Origin: Anaerocolumna jejuensis DSM 15929
Lineage (GTDB): Bacteria > Bacillota > Clostridia > Lachnospirales > Lachnospiraceae
Length of the DNA: 64,000 bases
Direction: 5' to 3'
NCBI RefSeq assembly: GCF_900142215.1
Contig: NZ_FRAC01000011.1
Span: 186,001-250,000, forward strand
Positions within the stretch are counted from its first letter, which is position 1, and each line of letters opens with the position of its first letter. Under the pieces are notes generated by a model, which worked only from the letters and a program-made list of their open reading frames with translations, made no database searches and was not told the DNA's origin. Shown piece by piece: positions 17,845 through 28,204 of the stretch. The position numbers and the translations under genes are program-made.

Positions 17845-20800
17845 TTATTCTACCGATTTTAAGGATTCTGCCATATTAATCCGGTCAATTTTCCTGATCA
17901 GGATTACATTGACCAATATGGTCAGTCCGATCGTAACTGCCAAGGCGTAGAGATAGCTCACGGGCAGTATCCGTACATTAAAGGATACCGCTTCAATCTT
18001 AATCTGATCCATGACAAAACGGTGCAATAAGATTCCTGCGGGAAGGCCAAATACCATACTGATAATAGTGATTACGATATTTTCCCGGAAGACATAACTA
18101 TAGGTTTCCGAGGGATAGAAACCAAGTACCTTAATCGTTGCAATCTCACGGCCCCGTTCCGTAATATTAATGTTACTGAGATTATACATGACCACGAAGG
18201 AGAGGGCGCAGGCACAGGCAATAACCAGCCATACGATATAGTTAAGGCTGTTCATCATGTTAGTCACAAGCTTTTTGGTATCCGCAGTAACGGTTATGTT
18301 CGATACCCCATAATCCTTCATCAGCTTGGCGGAGATATCATAAATTTCACCGGAATCCGTGGAGCCATAAGCTGTCTTATAGGCAGGCTTATCACCAAAG
18401 ACCTTTTCATAGGTTGCTCCGCTCATGTACATGTAGTTGTAGGCATAATTCTTAAATATCCCGCTGATGGTGACCTTATAGGAGGCGGTGTCGTTCTGGC
18501 TTAGAGTCATGGTATCACCGATTTTTAAGCCTGTACTTTCTGCAAGGCGGTCATTGATAACAGCATAGCCATAGTCAGGAAAGGGAACTGTCTTGCCATT
18601 GAGGTGAAGGCCGATTACCTTTGTGATATTCGGGTCATCACTTGCAATTACATTTATCTTCTGGCTTCCGCCTTTGTCTGTGTATTCGTATGAGTCTGAG
18701 CTGATAAATACACATTGGGAAAGGAAATCCGAGGTATCCTTCTGAAAGTCTTTCATTTCCTGCGCTGTCTGGGCTTTCGGAAATGAAAGGGTGTAATCAT
18801 ACAGCATAATAGTATCGAACTGGTCGTCTGCAATATTGCTGATGGAATCATTTAGACCTAAGCCGGTCAACAGCAGTGCAGTGCAGCCTCCGGTACCAAG
18901 GATCATCATAAAGAGGCGTTTTTTGTACCGCAGGATATTCCGGACGGACACTTTGTGAAGAAAGTTTATTCTGCGCCATAGAAATGGAATCCGTTCCAGA
19001 AGGATGCGCTTGCCGGCTTTCGGAGCCTTGGGCCTCATCAGTTCCGCCGGCATCTGGGACAGCTCCGTTCTGCAGGCTGCATAGGTTGCACCTACGGAGC
19101 AGAGGAGGGAGACCACCAGTGTCAGCACAGCTAAATAGCCGCTGAATACATATTTGATTTCTGCAAAATTATAGAGCATTTTATAAGCCTGCCAGATTGC
19201 AAAAGGAAACAGCCGGGTACCTGCAAAGTATCCCAGAATACAGCCAAGTATTGCAGCACTTCCCGAGTAGGAGACATATTTTACAGCAATGGCCCGGTTA
19301 CTGTAGCCCAGAGCCTTAAAGGTTCCGATTTGAGTACGCTGCTCATCCACCATTCTTGTCATAGTCGTACTGCAGACCAGGGCAGCAACGAGAAAGAAGA
19401 AAATGGGAAATACTTTTGCAATGCCTTCGACCACAGAGGAGTCATTTTCAAAGCAGGCATAGCCGGTATTCTTGCTTCTGTCAAATACATAGCTGGAGGG
19501 CTTCTCAATATCACTTACCTTATCCTTGGCGTCCTGGATTTCGGCCGATGCATCTGCCAGCTTTATCCTGGCATCCGATAAGGAGGATTCCGTTTTCTTT
19601 TTAGCTTTGCTGTATTTTTTTAAACCATCACTATACTGCTTCTTTGCAGCCTCCAACGCCTTTTTGCCGTCGGCAATTTGTACTTTATAGTTTGCAAGGG
19701 TCTGTTTCCCGGAGGCGAGCTGTGACTGTGCCAGGGTAAGTTCTTTTTCCACGGAAGCAAACTTGGCGTCTGCTGTTTTTTTGGCAGTATCAAGACGGGA
19801 CTGCGCTGTATTTATCTGTTCCAGGGAGTCTGTTAAAGTCTTATTCTGCTCTATCACTCCGGAAGCCTCAATTTGAGCCATATTCTGCTGTACCTGTTCC
19901 AGCTGTGCGGCATAAGTTCGGTATTCGTCACTGGTCTGGTCCGGAAGCTGGGACAGGGTGCTTTCCAGTGCAGCCTTTGCCTGCTTTAGCTGGTTGTATT
20001 GATTAAGGACACCGCTTTTTTCAATCTGCGTCAGGGCAGCTGTTACTTTAGTCCTGCTGCTGTTAATCTCCTCCTGTTTGGCTTCTAGGGTATGAAGGGA
20101 AGCTTTCTTTTTATCCTCATAGGCTGCCCTGGAAGTGTTATAATCGGCAAGGGATGAATGATAGGCAGCTTCCTTTTCTGCCAGCAGCTTCCCGCTGTCT
20201 TTCAACAGCTTTTCCTTGCTGGTGATTTTGGCCTTTGCAGCCTCAAGCTTCTTCTGAGAGGCATCCAATTTGCTCTCCGCATCCTTTTTCTTTGTAAGAT
20301 ATTTGGAATGGGAAGAATCATAATCACTCTGGGCATCGGCTATTTTTTCATTGGCTTCCTTCAGGATATCCTCATAGCGAAGCCCTGCCCGGTAATCTGC
20401 GGCCTCTTTCAGGGGCTGTTCCATGGAGGATATGGCATCTTCGTATTTCTTACTGAAGATCTGGCCGCCGGCATTATCCAAGGTAACATAAATTTCACTA
20501 TAGTAATCAAAAGAGAAACCGCCTGACGGCATATAAATAAAAGCCTTTACGGAGCCGCCTGCAAGCTTTGTGGTACCCCTGTCGCTGCGGTACATATAGT
20601 TAACGGAGTTGCATAGGCCGACAAGGGTGTATTCCTGATAATGAAAGCTGTCTTTTGTAGCTTTATCATTTCTGTCAGAAACAGTTATTGTTTTGCCCAA
20701 ATCAGCTTCCGTAAAATTAAGGGCATCCCCGATGCACTCATTATCTGCTTCTGGCAGCCTGCCGGCTGTCAGGCTTATCTGATTTAGTTTCCCGGTTATG

Positions 20801-21135
20801 GAATGTGCCTTTAGAATAATATCATCATGGTCGTTATAATCTGCGAAAAAATCGGCAGCTACTGCGCCTTCCGCCTTCCTGACATTATCCAGCTTACTGA
20901 TATAAGCCACATCCTCACCAGTGAAGCCCAAGGTAGATAACAACCGGTAATCATACATTTGGGACTCTTTGATATAAGTGTCGCCTGTCTGTATCATTGC
21001 TTCTTTGGTTATCTTAAGCCCGGAGAAAAAGCCGACACCCAGGGCAATAATTATAAGAATTGCAATGTAGCGCCCCAGGGTATGCTGTATTTCACGGCGG
21101 TTGTTTTTTTTCCATGCAGAATTCATCATTACCAT
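17845..21135 (-). CDS. FtsX-family ABC transporter permease with long coiled coil
   Basis: A 1096-residue permease: one N-terminal span, an extracytoplasmic region with a coiled coil of roughly 300 residues (about 260-560, rich in E/K/A/Q), a triplet of spans (FtsX domain, about 580-690), a second extracytoplasmic domain, and a final FtsX triplet (about 960-1090). Such MacB/YknZ-like exporters use ATP hydrolysis inside the cell to move parts outside it, in lipoprotein, peptide or antibiotic handling. It overlaps the ATPase gene by 7 bases, so the two are translationally coupled. Confidence 0.88.
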   Translation of the reverse strand: MVMMNSAWKKNNRREIQHTLGRYIAILIIIALGVGFFSGLKITKEAMIQTGDTYIKESQMYDYRLLSTLGFTGEDVAYISKLDNVRKAEGAVAADFFADYNDHDDIILKAHSITGKLNQISLTAGRLPEADNECIGDALNFTEADLGKTITVSDRNDKATKDSFHYQEYTLVGLCNSVNYMYRSDRGTTKLAGGSVKAFIYMPSGGFSFDYYSEIYVTLDNAGGQIFSKKYEDAISSMEQPLKEAADYRAGLRYEDILKEANEKIADAQSDYDSSHSKYLTKKKDAESKLDASQKKLEAAKAKITSKEKLLKDSGKLLAEKEAAYHSSLADYNTSRAAYEDKKKASLHTLEAKQEEINSSRTKVTAALTQIEKSGVLNQYNQLKQAKAALESTLSQLPDQTSDEYRTYAAQLEQVQQNMAQIEASGVIEQNKTLTDSLEQINTAQSRLDTAKKTADAKFASVEKELTLAQSQLASGKQTLANYKVQIADGKKALEAAKKQYSDGLKKYSKAKKKTESSLSDARIKLADASAEIQDAKDKVSDIEKPSSYVFDRSKNTGYACFENDSSVVEGIAKVFPIFFFLVAALVCSTTMTRMVDEQRTQIGTFKALGYSNRAIAVKYVSYSGSAAILGCILGYFAGTRLFPFAIWQAYKMLYNFAEIKYVFSGYLAVLTLVVSLLCSVGATYAACRTELSQMPAELMRPKAPKAGKRILLERIPFLWRRINFLHKVSVRNILRYKKRLFMMILGTGGCTALLLTGLGLNDSISNIADDQFDTIMLYDYTLSFPKAQTAQEMKDFQKDTSDFLSQCVFISSDSYEYTDKGGSQKINVIASDDPNITKVIGLHLNGKTVPFPDYGYAVINDRLAESTGLKIGDTMTLSQNDTASYKVTISGIFKNYAYNYMYMSGATYEKVFGDKPAYKTAYGSTDSGEIYDISAKLMKDYGVSNITVTADTKKLVTNMMNSLNYIVWLVIACACALSFVVMYNLSNINITERGREIATIKVLGFYPSETYSYVFRENIVITIISMVFGLPAGILLHRFVMDQIKIEAVSFNVRILPVSYLYALAVTIGLTILVNVILIRKIDRINMAESLKSVE

Positions 21136-21833
21136 TCAATCTCCTCAATTGGTATTACTTTCTCATTTTTACGCTGGGACGAAACGCTGCCATTCTTAAC
21201 ATGGATAACCCGGTCTGCCATAGCTGTTAAAGCGGAGTTATGGGTTATGATAATTACGGTCATTCCGTTTTTACGGCTTTGATCCTGCAAAAGCTTTAAA
21301 ATCTGTTTACCGGTATTGTAATCCAGAGCGCCGGTTGGCTCATCGCATAGCAGAAGCTTGGGATTCTTCGCCAATGCCCTGGCAATGGAAACACGCTGCT
21401 GCTCTCCGCCGGAGAGCTGTGCCGGGAAATTTGAGAGGCGCTCTCCAAGACCTACATCATTTAAGATCTCTTCGGCAGGAATGGGATTTTTAATCATCTG
21501 GGAAGCAATCTCTACATTTTCAAGGGCAGTCAGATTTGGTATCAAATTATAAAATTGGAATACAAAACCGATATCCTCCCTTCGATAGTTGACAAGGTTC
21601 CTTTTACCCATAGCTGAAATTTCCGCAGTTCCAAGAAAAACCTTTCCCGAGGTCAGTGTGTCCATTCCGCCCAGAATATTAAGAAGAGTTGTCTTGCCTG
21701 CTCCCGATTGGCCGACAATGACACATATTTCACCTTTATCTACTTCAAAGTTGACATCATGCAGGGCATGAACCTTAACATCCCCGGAATGATACACCTT
21801 TCCTACATTTTCAAATCGCACAAAAGAATCCAT
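21129..21833 (-). CDS. ABC transporter ATP-binding protein (MacB/LolD type)
   Basis: A 234-residue ATPase with Walker A GQSGAGKTT, signature LSGGEQQRVSIARAL, Walker B LLLCDEPTGALD and the H-loop IITHN. Size and motifs match the LolD/MacB exporter class. It forms the first gene of a two-gene operon with the FtsX permease. A divergent TetR gene begins 159 bases away and probably controls it. Confidence 0.93.
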   Translation of the reverse strand: MDSFVRFENVGKVYHSGDVKVHALHDVNFEVDKGEICVIVGQSGAGKTTLLNILGGMDTLTSGKVFLGTAEISAMGKRNLVNYRREDIGFVFQFYNLIPNLTALENVEIASQMIKNPIPAEEILNDVGLGERLSNFPAQLSGGEQQRVSIARALAKNPKLLLCDEPTGALDYNTGKQILKLLQDQSRKNGMTVIIITHNSALTAMADRVIHVKNGSVSSQRKNEKVIPIEEIEW

Positions 21834-21855
21834 GATCCCCTCCTAAACTTGACAA

Positions 21856-21945
21856 GTGTTGAAAATTAAACTATATTATAGCATAATATGCTGGGATAAA
21901 AAAATCAACCAACAGTATAAAAAGAGTATGTGTAATTTTCAACAC
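21856..21945. promoter_or_regulatory. Divergent promoter region with inverted 13-bp repeats
   Basis: GTGTTGAAAATTA (21856-21868) is repeated exactly, inverted, at 21933-21945, on the two flanks of the ABC/TetR intergenic region. The spacing lets one TetR-type repressor cover both divergent promoters. Confidence 0.65.
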
Positions 21946-21992
21946 AAATAGGGATTCTATTCAAAATATGAGGTGTAAGAGGTGTAATTTAC

Positions 21993-22601
21993 ATGAATAA
22001 AAGCGGAGAAAACAACAGAAGTGTCAGGAATACCAAGAAAAAGCTATTGACCGGTTTGCTGAGCCTCATGCATCAGAAGACCATATCCAGTATAACAGTC
22101 CGGGAATTGACGGAGCTTGTGGATGTTAACCGGGGGACCTTCTATTTTCATTATACGGATATTTATGATATGGTCAGCAAGGTGGAGGAAGACTTCTTTC
22201 AGAATTTCAATGAAATCATGGACCAGATGATAAATAACACTCCGGTAAAAGGAAAACCGCCGGAGGTGCTGGTGAAAATCTTCATTATCTGCGCCGAAAA
22301 CCGAGAATTTTGTGAAATCATGCTGGGACCCAATGGAGATGCTGCCTTCGTGGACCGCATTAAGAATATTGTAAATGAGAAAAGCTCGGAAATGTGGAAA
22401 AGCGTTGGTGCCAATATGAGCCAGGAAGTATACGAATACTTCAATGCCTTTATAATCAACGGATATATCGGGCTTTTGCAGAAGTGGCTGAAAACCGGCT
22501 GTAAACAGACACCGGAGGAAATGGCCGTATTTGCAGCCAGGGTCATTATACCGGCTGTAAAGAATTCCATTGAGCTCAATGAACAGATAAGAAATATTTG
22601 A
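21993..22601 (+). CDS. TetR/AcrR-family regulator of the ABC exporter
   Basis: A 202-residue repressor. The helix-turn-helix ISSITVRELTELVDVNRGTF with YFHYTDIYDMV is the TetR pattern in the YvdT/DhaS-like form. The helical C-terminal domain resembles the one often paired with ABC exporters in Clostridia. Divergent from the ATPase-permease pair and flanked by the inverted operator repeats. Confidence 0.88.
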   Translation: MNKSGENNRSVRNTKKKLLTGLLSLMHQKTISSITVRELTELVDVNRGTFYFHYTDIYDMVSKVEEDFFQNFNEIMDQMINNTPVKGKPPEVLVKIFIICAENREFCEIMLGPNGDAAFVDRIKNIVNEKSSEMWKSVGANMSQEVYEYFNAFIINGYIGLLQKWLKTGCKQTPEEMAVFAARVIIPAVKNSIELNEQIRNI

Positions 22602-22747
22602 TGCATTATTGAAACTGTCACATAAAATCGAGGCTTCCCAAAGGATTAAGCTATATTTCGAAAATTATCTACAATGGGTAAGATTTCCAGTACTTCTGTC
22701 CGATAATTGCGTTGGATTAAGTAAACAGCAATTTCTGCAGACAGCAG

Positions 22748-22780
22748 AAAACAGGCAGTCCTTGGGAGTGCCTGTTTTTG
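22748..22780. terminator. Bidirectional terminator
   Basis: AAAACAGGCA ... TGCCTGTTTTT forms a perfect stem with A and T runs on both sides, between the tetR gene and the convergent flippase gene. Confidence 0.85.
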
Positions 22781-22796
22781 TATATATCCGGAACCT

Positions 22797-24425
22797 TTAC
22801 AGCACCTTTGCTTTTTTAGCCACTGCTGTCAGAAGATTGCCCTGGGGCAATGCCAGGAGCTCATTTTCACTGATGCCTCCCAATTTGATTACTATAATAA
22901 AGTATATTACAGCTGAGAGAGTGATGGTTAGAAAAAGTGAAATTATATTGCTGCTGCAGGCGGTATGGATTATTTGATAGGAGAAACTTGCCACAACTCC
23001 CATAACAGCTGCTGCCGTAAGGGGTATGACAAAGCTCTTCTTTATATTCATCTGATAGCCCAGATTTTTACGTACAGAGATTCCGTTCAGCACACACATC
23101 AGAAAGGAATGTACCACAGCTGCGATTACAAGGCCATATAAATTCCACCCGGTTTGAAATAAGATTACTGTAAGTACGGCCGACTGGCTGAAAAGAGCGA
23201 TGAGGGCATTTTTCGCCGTCAGGTTCATTTTGCCGATTCCCTGCAGAACAGCATTGGTCACTGTTGACAAGGAATAAAAAACAGCAGTAATACTAAGGCA
23301 CCGGAGTAAAGCAGCCGCCTCCGCAAGGGAAGACCTTTGAGAAAAAAGGGCTTGCACCACAGGACCCGCGAGTATGAACAGGCCAACAGCGGAGGGAATG
23401 GTAATCAGCATGGTAGTACGGATTGCCATATCGACTTTCCGTCTGGTCTCTTTCACATTCCCCAGGGAATAAGTTCCTGAAATATCCGGCATCATGGCAG
23501 AGGATACGGCAGAAGCAATGGCAACGGGAATATTGACGAAAATAACAGCTTCACCAGAATATATACCATATTCGGATGCAACTTTCTTTGCGGGAAAGCT
23601 CTTGGCATAAAGCAATATTTTCGAATAAATAGTCTGGTTTAAAATGGCGGTAGCATTATAGATACAGGTGCTTATTATAAAAGGAGTTATATTGTTAAAT
23701 ATACTTTGGAATATCTTTTTGTAGGGCTCCGGCTGCTTTTCGGAACTTTCCTGAAGGTGCTTCTTACGGGTGCCTCTGTTCAGGAAGTAGACCAGCAGCA
23801 TAAAGATAAGTGCAGATAAAACCCCGGCTCCGGTACCGATGGCGCTTCCGACTGCTCCGTAGATTGCCTGTGTTGTAGAATCAGCCCCGGCCACTGTCTG
23901 CATCAGGAGATAAGCTCCCAATACACTGACCACCGCATTAAAAATCTGTTCTAAAATCTGGGAGACAGAAGAATGGACCATATTGCTCTGTGCCTGGAAG
24001 TAGCCTCTTAATACACCCAGAAGTCCCGATAAAAAGATGGTTGGAGCCAGTACTCTAAGAACAGCAACAGAATTCCTTTCTACGAACAGGCCTGCACCAA
24101 AAAGAGCAAAGGCACTGGCTGCCCCGCCAATGATGATAACATAAATAAGGGAGCAATAGAAGATTCTTTGAGCGTTTCTATATTCCTGTATAATCAGCTT
24201 TTTGGCAATTTCCTTCGAGACAGCGGAGGGAATGCTGTAGGAGGATACTAACAGCATGATGGTGTAAACATTTCCGGCAAAATTATAATAACCGATACCT
24301 TCTTCACCAATAAGGGCAATTAAGGGGCTTTTATACAGGATTCCGATAATTCTGCATAGGATTCCTGCTATGGCAAGTATTCCGGCCTGCTTGATAAAAT
24401 TGTTTCTTCTACTTTGATTTGTCAT
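22797..24425 (-). CDS. SpoVB/MurJ-like polysaccharide flippase
   Basis: A 542-residue, about 14-span protein of the MOP exporter superfamily (SpoVB/YtgP branch). The N-terminus FIKQAGILAIAGILCRIIGI and the region IGYYNFAGNVYTIML are typical. Family members flip lipid-linked cell wall or polysaccharide precursors; SpoVB acts in spore cortex formation. Which substrate this one uses is not visible. Monocistronic. Confidence 0.85.
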   Translation of the reverse strand: MTNQSRRNNFIKQAGILAIAGILCRIIGILYKSPLIALIGEEGIGYYNFAGNVYTIMLLVSSYSIPSAVSKEIAKKLIIQEYRNAQRIFYCSLIYVIIIGGAASAFALFGAGLFVERNSVAVLRVLAPTIFLSGLLGVLRGYFQAQSNMVHSSVSQILEQIFNAVVSVLGAYLLMQTVAGADSTTQAIYGAVGSAIGTGAGVLSALIFMLLVYFLNRGTRKKHLQESSEKQPEPYKKIFQSIFNNITPFIISTCIYNATAILNQTIYSKILLYAKSFPAKKVASEYGIYSGEAVIFVNIPVAIASAVSSAMMPDISGTYSLGNVKETRRKVDMAIRTTMLITIPSAVGLFILAGPVVQALFSQRSSLAEAAALLRCLSITAVFYSLSTVTNAVLQGIGKMNLTAKNALIALFSQSAVLTVILFQTGWNLYGLVIAAVVHSFLMCVLNGISVRKNLGYQMNIKKSFVIPLTAAAVMGVVASFSYQIIHTACSSNIISLFLTITLSAVIYFIIVIKLGGISENELLALPQGNLLTAVAKKAKVL

Positions 24426-24730
24426 AATAAGACCAACTTTCAGGGAACTTTATTTATTGGAAAGAAATTAAAAGGAAAGCTCTGTAAATGCTGAAGAGAA
24501 GCATCCAAAATTTTCTTAATTACATAAACAGTTAAAGAAAATTGTCCGAATAAACGTTGTGATTATACCATATATTGTTACCTGTATCAATAAAAAAACT
24601 GGTGTGGCATAAAACTTCGTCAGAAAACTTCTGCAGAATTTTTCTGCAAAGCGGTAATTAGACATTGCAGAAATATAGTAAATAATGTAAGATTAGTTTT
24701 GGTTTGAAATATGGATTGCATTTTATTGCC

Positions 24731-24869
24731 ATTTAGGCAGTTACGCATGTAAACCTTCGAAATACATTTTCGTAGTGTGAAAATTAAAATGCTATTTTCA
24801 CATACAAGATTGTACCGGCGAGATCCTCGGCCCAATCTTGCGGTGCATTGGGAAGGCATGGTTATTAAA
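24731..24869 (+). repeat. Structured leader repeat, copy 2 (tandem)
   Basis: A diverged unit (GGCAGTTACGCATGTAAACC ... 24735-24774) is followed by a second one. The second has a GTGTGAAAAT / ATTTTCACAT stem (24775-24803), then GATCCTCGGCCCAATCTTGC at 24812, CGGTGCATTGGGAAGGC and a hairpin CCCAAT/ATTGGG. It ends 26 bases before the start codon of the next gene. Confidence 0.8.
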
Positions 24870-24894
24870 ATGAATAAAAATTGGGAGATGGATT

Positions 24895-25764
24895 ATGAGA
24901 ACAAAATTAAATTATTACAGGAAAGCCGCATTATTTTTAAGTATTTTGGCCATCAGCCTGTTAATGAAACCGGGAAACTGCTTTGCCGCTGAAAAAAGTG
25001 CCGGATTGGATGGGATTAAGACCCTGCATGAGAATACGGTCTATCGATATGATTTAAACGGAGACGGCAAAGAGGAAACAATAAAGTACCAGATAACGGA
25101 GAATGAAGAGCGGCATACTGCGACCCTGAAACTTTACATTGATAAAGAACTGTGTCTGACCAAAAAGGACGATGGTTTATCCTTTGGGATATATCTTCTT
25201 GATTTGAATAAGGGCGATAATTCACTGGATTTATTTATCCGGACCGAAATGGAATCCGACTGTGCCAAAAATGCTTTTTTTGTACAGTATGACGGAAATA
25301 AGATAACCCATAATATAGCTTTTAATATAGCCTTTAAAGCAGATAGTAAGGCGAAGGATTTTAATATCTATCGTTACTCCCTGGCTAAGACAGACGGTGC
25401 AGGCAGATTTACTTTACTGCTGGATACTCCTGTATATTCCCAAGCAGCAGGCTGTTATTATTGCTATGCTTCCTTTCAGGTGCAGGATAATAAGGTCTCC
25501 ATGCTTCCGGCAAGCACCTTTACATTGGGAAAGTATTCAAAAGAGTACCAATACAAGGCAGCTAAAGCCTTTACGGTTTATAGTGAGGCCGGTACGAAGA
25601 AGATTGCATATAAGGTGACAAAAGGGGAAAAGGTCACGGTTGATAAACTGTATATTGCAAAAACAGGAAAAGTATATTTCAGAGTGAATAATAAAATGGG
25701 AAGGAAAGGCTGGATTGTATCAGACCAGGAAAATCTCTTTGCGGAGCTCCCTGCGTGGGGATAA
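24895..25764 (+). CDS. Secreted protein with C-terminal SH3-like segment
   Basis: A 289-residue exported protein. A signal peptide (about 1-31, ending CFAA) is followed by YDLNGDGKEETIKYQI, an acidic calcium-loop-like stretch common in FG-GAP/VCBS-like proteins, and a beta-rich middle. The C-terminal VYSEAGTKKIAYKVTKGEKV then YFRVNNKMGRKGWI resembles bacterial SH3 wall-binding domains. Function unknown. GGGAGA precedes the ATG; the leader is repeat copy 2. Confidence 0.75.
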   Translation: MRTKLNYYRKAALFLSILAISLLMKPGNCFAAEKSAGLDGIKTLHENTVYRYDLNGDGKEETIKYQITENEERHTATLKLYIDKELCLTKKDDGLSFGIYLLDLNKGDNSLDLFIRTEMESDCAKNAFFVQYDGNKITHNIAFNIAFKADSKAKDFNIYRYSLAKTDGAGRFTLLLDTPVYSQAAGCYYCYASFQVQDNKVSMLPASTFTLGKYSKEYQYKAAKAFTVYSEAGTKKIAYKVTKGEKVTVDKLYIAKTGKVYFRVNNKMGRKGWIVSDQENLFAELPAWG

Positions 25765-25827
25765 GATTCAGGCAGAGTAAGAAGCAAATTGAGTAAAAAG
25801 CAAACAGGATAATAAAAGCAGGGTAAT

Positions 25828-25870
25828 CTTTGAACTGACCCCACAAAGTTAGAACTAAAAATCTAACTTC
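25828..25870. mobile_element. Possible IS3-type insertion-sequence end (remnant)
   Basis: TTGAACTGACCCCACAAAGT followed by TAGAAC resembles the terminal sequence of IS3/IS150-group elements, but no transposase fragment is seen nearby. GTTAGA/TCTAAC adds a small hairpin that may terminate transcription. Confidence 0.25.
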
Positions 25871-26687
25871 AATGCCCGCCAAAGGTCTTGCGGAAGCCTT
25901 TGGGGTGGTAGCCGGTGTAATGCTTAAAGAAATTGGAGAAGGAGCTTAAATCCTGAGAACCTACCTGCAGCATGATTTCAGAAACAGAAAGCTGGGTGTT
26001 CTCAAGTAAGGACTTGGCCCGCTCGATTTTTAAGGTATTAATATAATTCAGTGGGGTGGTACCCATCTTGCTTTTAAACAGCCGGATGAAATAATTGGGA
26101 TGCATATGCATCCTCACAGCCAGGTCCTCCAAGGTAATTTTTTTCTCCAGGTTATTATTGATATAGGTTATGATACCATTAAATTCGGAATTGTTTTCAT
26201 TGTAAATTGCCATAGGTGCTAGCTGAGACTTCTCAATGTAATCTGAAAACAGTGACAGGATAGCGGATTTCAGCCGAAAGGCTGAAGGGAGGGAATTGTC
26301 CCTGGTGTACCGGAAAATATCCTGAAAGCTGTCAACGATATTCCTGTCCTCTGAAATGTCAATATAAAAAGGCAGGTTCAGCTGCTTTAACAGATTGCCT
26401 TCGCTGGTCTTAATGTCAAAATGAATCCAGTATTTTGTAATAAAATTATCATTTACATGATAAAAAGAGTGCTTCGTCTGGGGAGGGATGAAAAACATCC
26501 GGCCGGCTTTCCCGGCATAAGGAGTCCCCTTTATCTTAATTTCACATTCTCCTTCCGTGATGTAATAAATCTTGCAAAAAGGACATAGAACATCATAACC
26601 CTTCCAGGACCTTCCCAGATGGGTATAGCCTCCGTAATAGTAATCAATTGACAGGTTTGACAGAGAGCTTGCATTAGAAGTGTCCAT
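25869..26687 (-). CDS. AraC-family regulator with cupin domain
   Basis: A 272-residue regulator. The N-terminal cupin (about 20-110) has YYITEGECEIKIKGTPYAGK and FFIPPQTKHSFYHV. The C-terminal AraC helix-turn-helix pair (about 170-270) has LEDLAVRMHMHPNYFIRLFK and TGYHPKGFRKTFG. It is divergent from the alpha-fucosidase gene and is probably its sugar-responsive activator. Confidence 0.9.
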   Translation of the reverse strand: MDTSNASSLSNLSIDYYYGGYTHLGRSWKGYDVLCPFCKIYYITEGECEIKIKGTPYAGKAGRMFFIPPQTKHSFYHVNDNFITKYWIHFDIKTSEGNLLKQLNLPFYIDISEDRNIVDSFQDIFRYTRDNSLPSAFRLKSAILSLFSDYIEKSQLAPMAIYNENNSEFNGIITYINNNLEKKITLEDLAVRMHMHPNYFIRLFKSKMGTTPLNYINTLKIERAKSLLENTQLSVSEIMLQVGSQDLSSFSNFFKHYTGYHPKGFRKTFGGH

Positions 26688-26855
26688 GGAATTTTCCTCC
26701 CGGTAACAGGTTAATTTTTTTCAAGTTTTCGTTTGTATTTTCTATTACGTAATTAGTATAGTAATGGTAAACTGGGTTTGTCAATAAAGGAATGACGTGA
26801 TTAATACAAATGGAGAAAATTTTAAAAAATGAGACATGGAAAAGGAGAGAAGCTT

Positions 26856-28166
26856 ATGGGATTATTTGAAGAAAGAGCAAGGAGAACGGAGTGGTTTTTA
26901 GATGCAAGGTTTGGAATGTTTATACATTGGGGGCTGTATTCCATTCCGGCCAGAGGGGAATGGGTTAAAAGCGCCGAGAAGATACCAACGGAGGTCTATG
27001 ATCAGTACTTTGAAGAATTTAACCCGGTAAGATATAACCCAAAGGAATGGGCGAAGCTTGCCAAGGAAGCCGGAATGAAATATGCGGTACTTACTACCAA
27101 GCATCATGATGGCTTTTGCCTCTTTGATTCTGCCTATACCGATTATAAAAGCACCAATACCAAATGCAAAAGGGATTTGGTAAAGGAATATGTGGATGCT
27201 TTCAGAGAAGAGGGCTTAAAAGTTGGATTTTACTACTCTCTGCTTGACTGGCATCATGAGGATTACCCCCATTACGGTGACAACCAGCATCCTATGCGGG
27301 AGGAGGAAAGCTTTAAGGGAGCTGGGCACAACTGGAAAAACTACGTGGAATACTTTCACAACCAGGTCAGAGAACTGCTTACTAACTATGGAAAGATTGA
27401 TTTGATGTGGTTTGACTTCTCCTATGAGAATAAAAATTTAGCCGGTACGGAATTTGAGCATATGTCAGGGGAGACCTGGGGGGCAAAGAAGCTTATTACC
27501 ATGATGAGAGAGCTGCAGCCGGATATTGTAATTGATAACCGTCTGGGCGGAGATGCCAGAAAGCCTGAGCCGGACCTCCATGCAGGGGATTTTGTATCAC
27601 CTGAGTGCATGATGCCTGCCGGGGAAGCTGTGGACGTCCTGGGAAGGTCCATACCCTGGGAGCTTTGTCTTACCTTGAATGAAAATTGGGGCTATGCCAA
27701 GAACAAGCCCTGGGAGTACAAGACAACGGAAAATGTAATACACATGCTTGTGGAATGTGTCAGTAAGAACGGAAATATGCTGATAAACGTAGGTCCCAAT
27801 GCCAAGGGAGAAATTCCAAAGGAAAGTATCCGCATTTTAAAGGAAATAGGGGAATGGATGAGGGTAAATTCCGACAGCATCTATGGCTGCGGGAAAAGTG
27901 AGCTTGAAAAACCGGAGTGGGGAAGGTACACACAGAAGGGCAATATTCTCTATGCACATATCTATGACAGAAGGGTGGGCTCCTTCCGCCTTGGCGGTCT
28001 GGAAGGAAGGATCAAAAAAGCCCGTATTTTAGAGGACGGGGCGGAGGTAAGGCTGGAAAAACCCTGGAATGGACTGGATTATCCGAAGGATGCCTTTGTA
28101 CAGCTTGAGATTGCTGGGCTATATGATGAAAAGGATACGGTACTGGAATTGGAATTGCAATCTTAA
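26856..28166 (+). CDS. GH29 alpha-L-fucosidase
   Basis: A 436-residue cytoplasmic (no signal peptide) glycosidase of family GH29, releasing alpha-linked L-fucose. Visible family motifs are RFGMFIHWGLYS, VLTTKHHDGFCLFDS and DLMWFDFSYE, where the aspartate in WFDFS is the expected nucleophile. A short C-terminal beta domain follows. ATG 26856 is chosen over 26829 because AAAGGAGAG stands nine bases ahead of it. Regulated probably by the divergent AraC protein. Confidence 0.92.
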   Translation: MGLFEERARRTEWFLDARFGMFIHWGLYSIPARGEWVKSAEKIPTEVYDQYFEEFNPVRYNPKEWAKLAKEAGMKYAVLTTKHHDGFCLFDSAYTDYKSTNTKCKRDLVKEYVDAFREEGLKVGFYYSLLDWHHEDYPHYGDNQHPMREEESFKGAGHNWKNYVEYFHNQVRELLTNYGKIDLMWFDFSYENKNLAGTEFEHMSGETWGAKKLITMMRELQPDIVIDNRLGGDARKPEPDLHAGDFVSPECMMPAGEAVDVLGRSIPWELCLTLNENWGYAKNKPWEYKTTENVIHMLVECVSKNGNMLINVGPNAKGEIPKESIRILKEIGEWMRVNSDSIYGCGKSELEKPEWGRYTQKGNILYAHIYDRRVGSFRLGGLEGRIKKARILEDGAEVRLEKPWNGLDYPKDAFVQLEIAGLYDEKDTVLELELQS

Positions 28167-28204
28167 AGGTTATGGAATATAATGGTGGTTATAAAATTGG
28201 ATTA

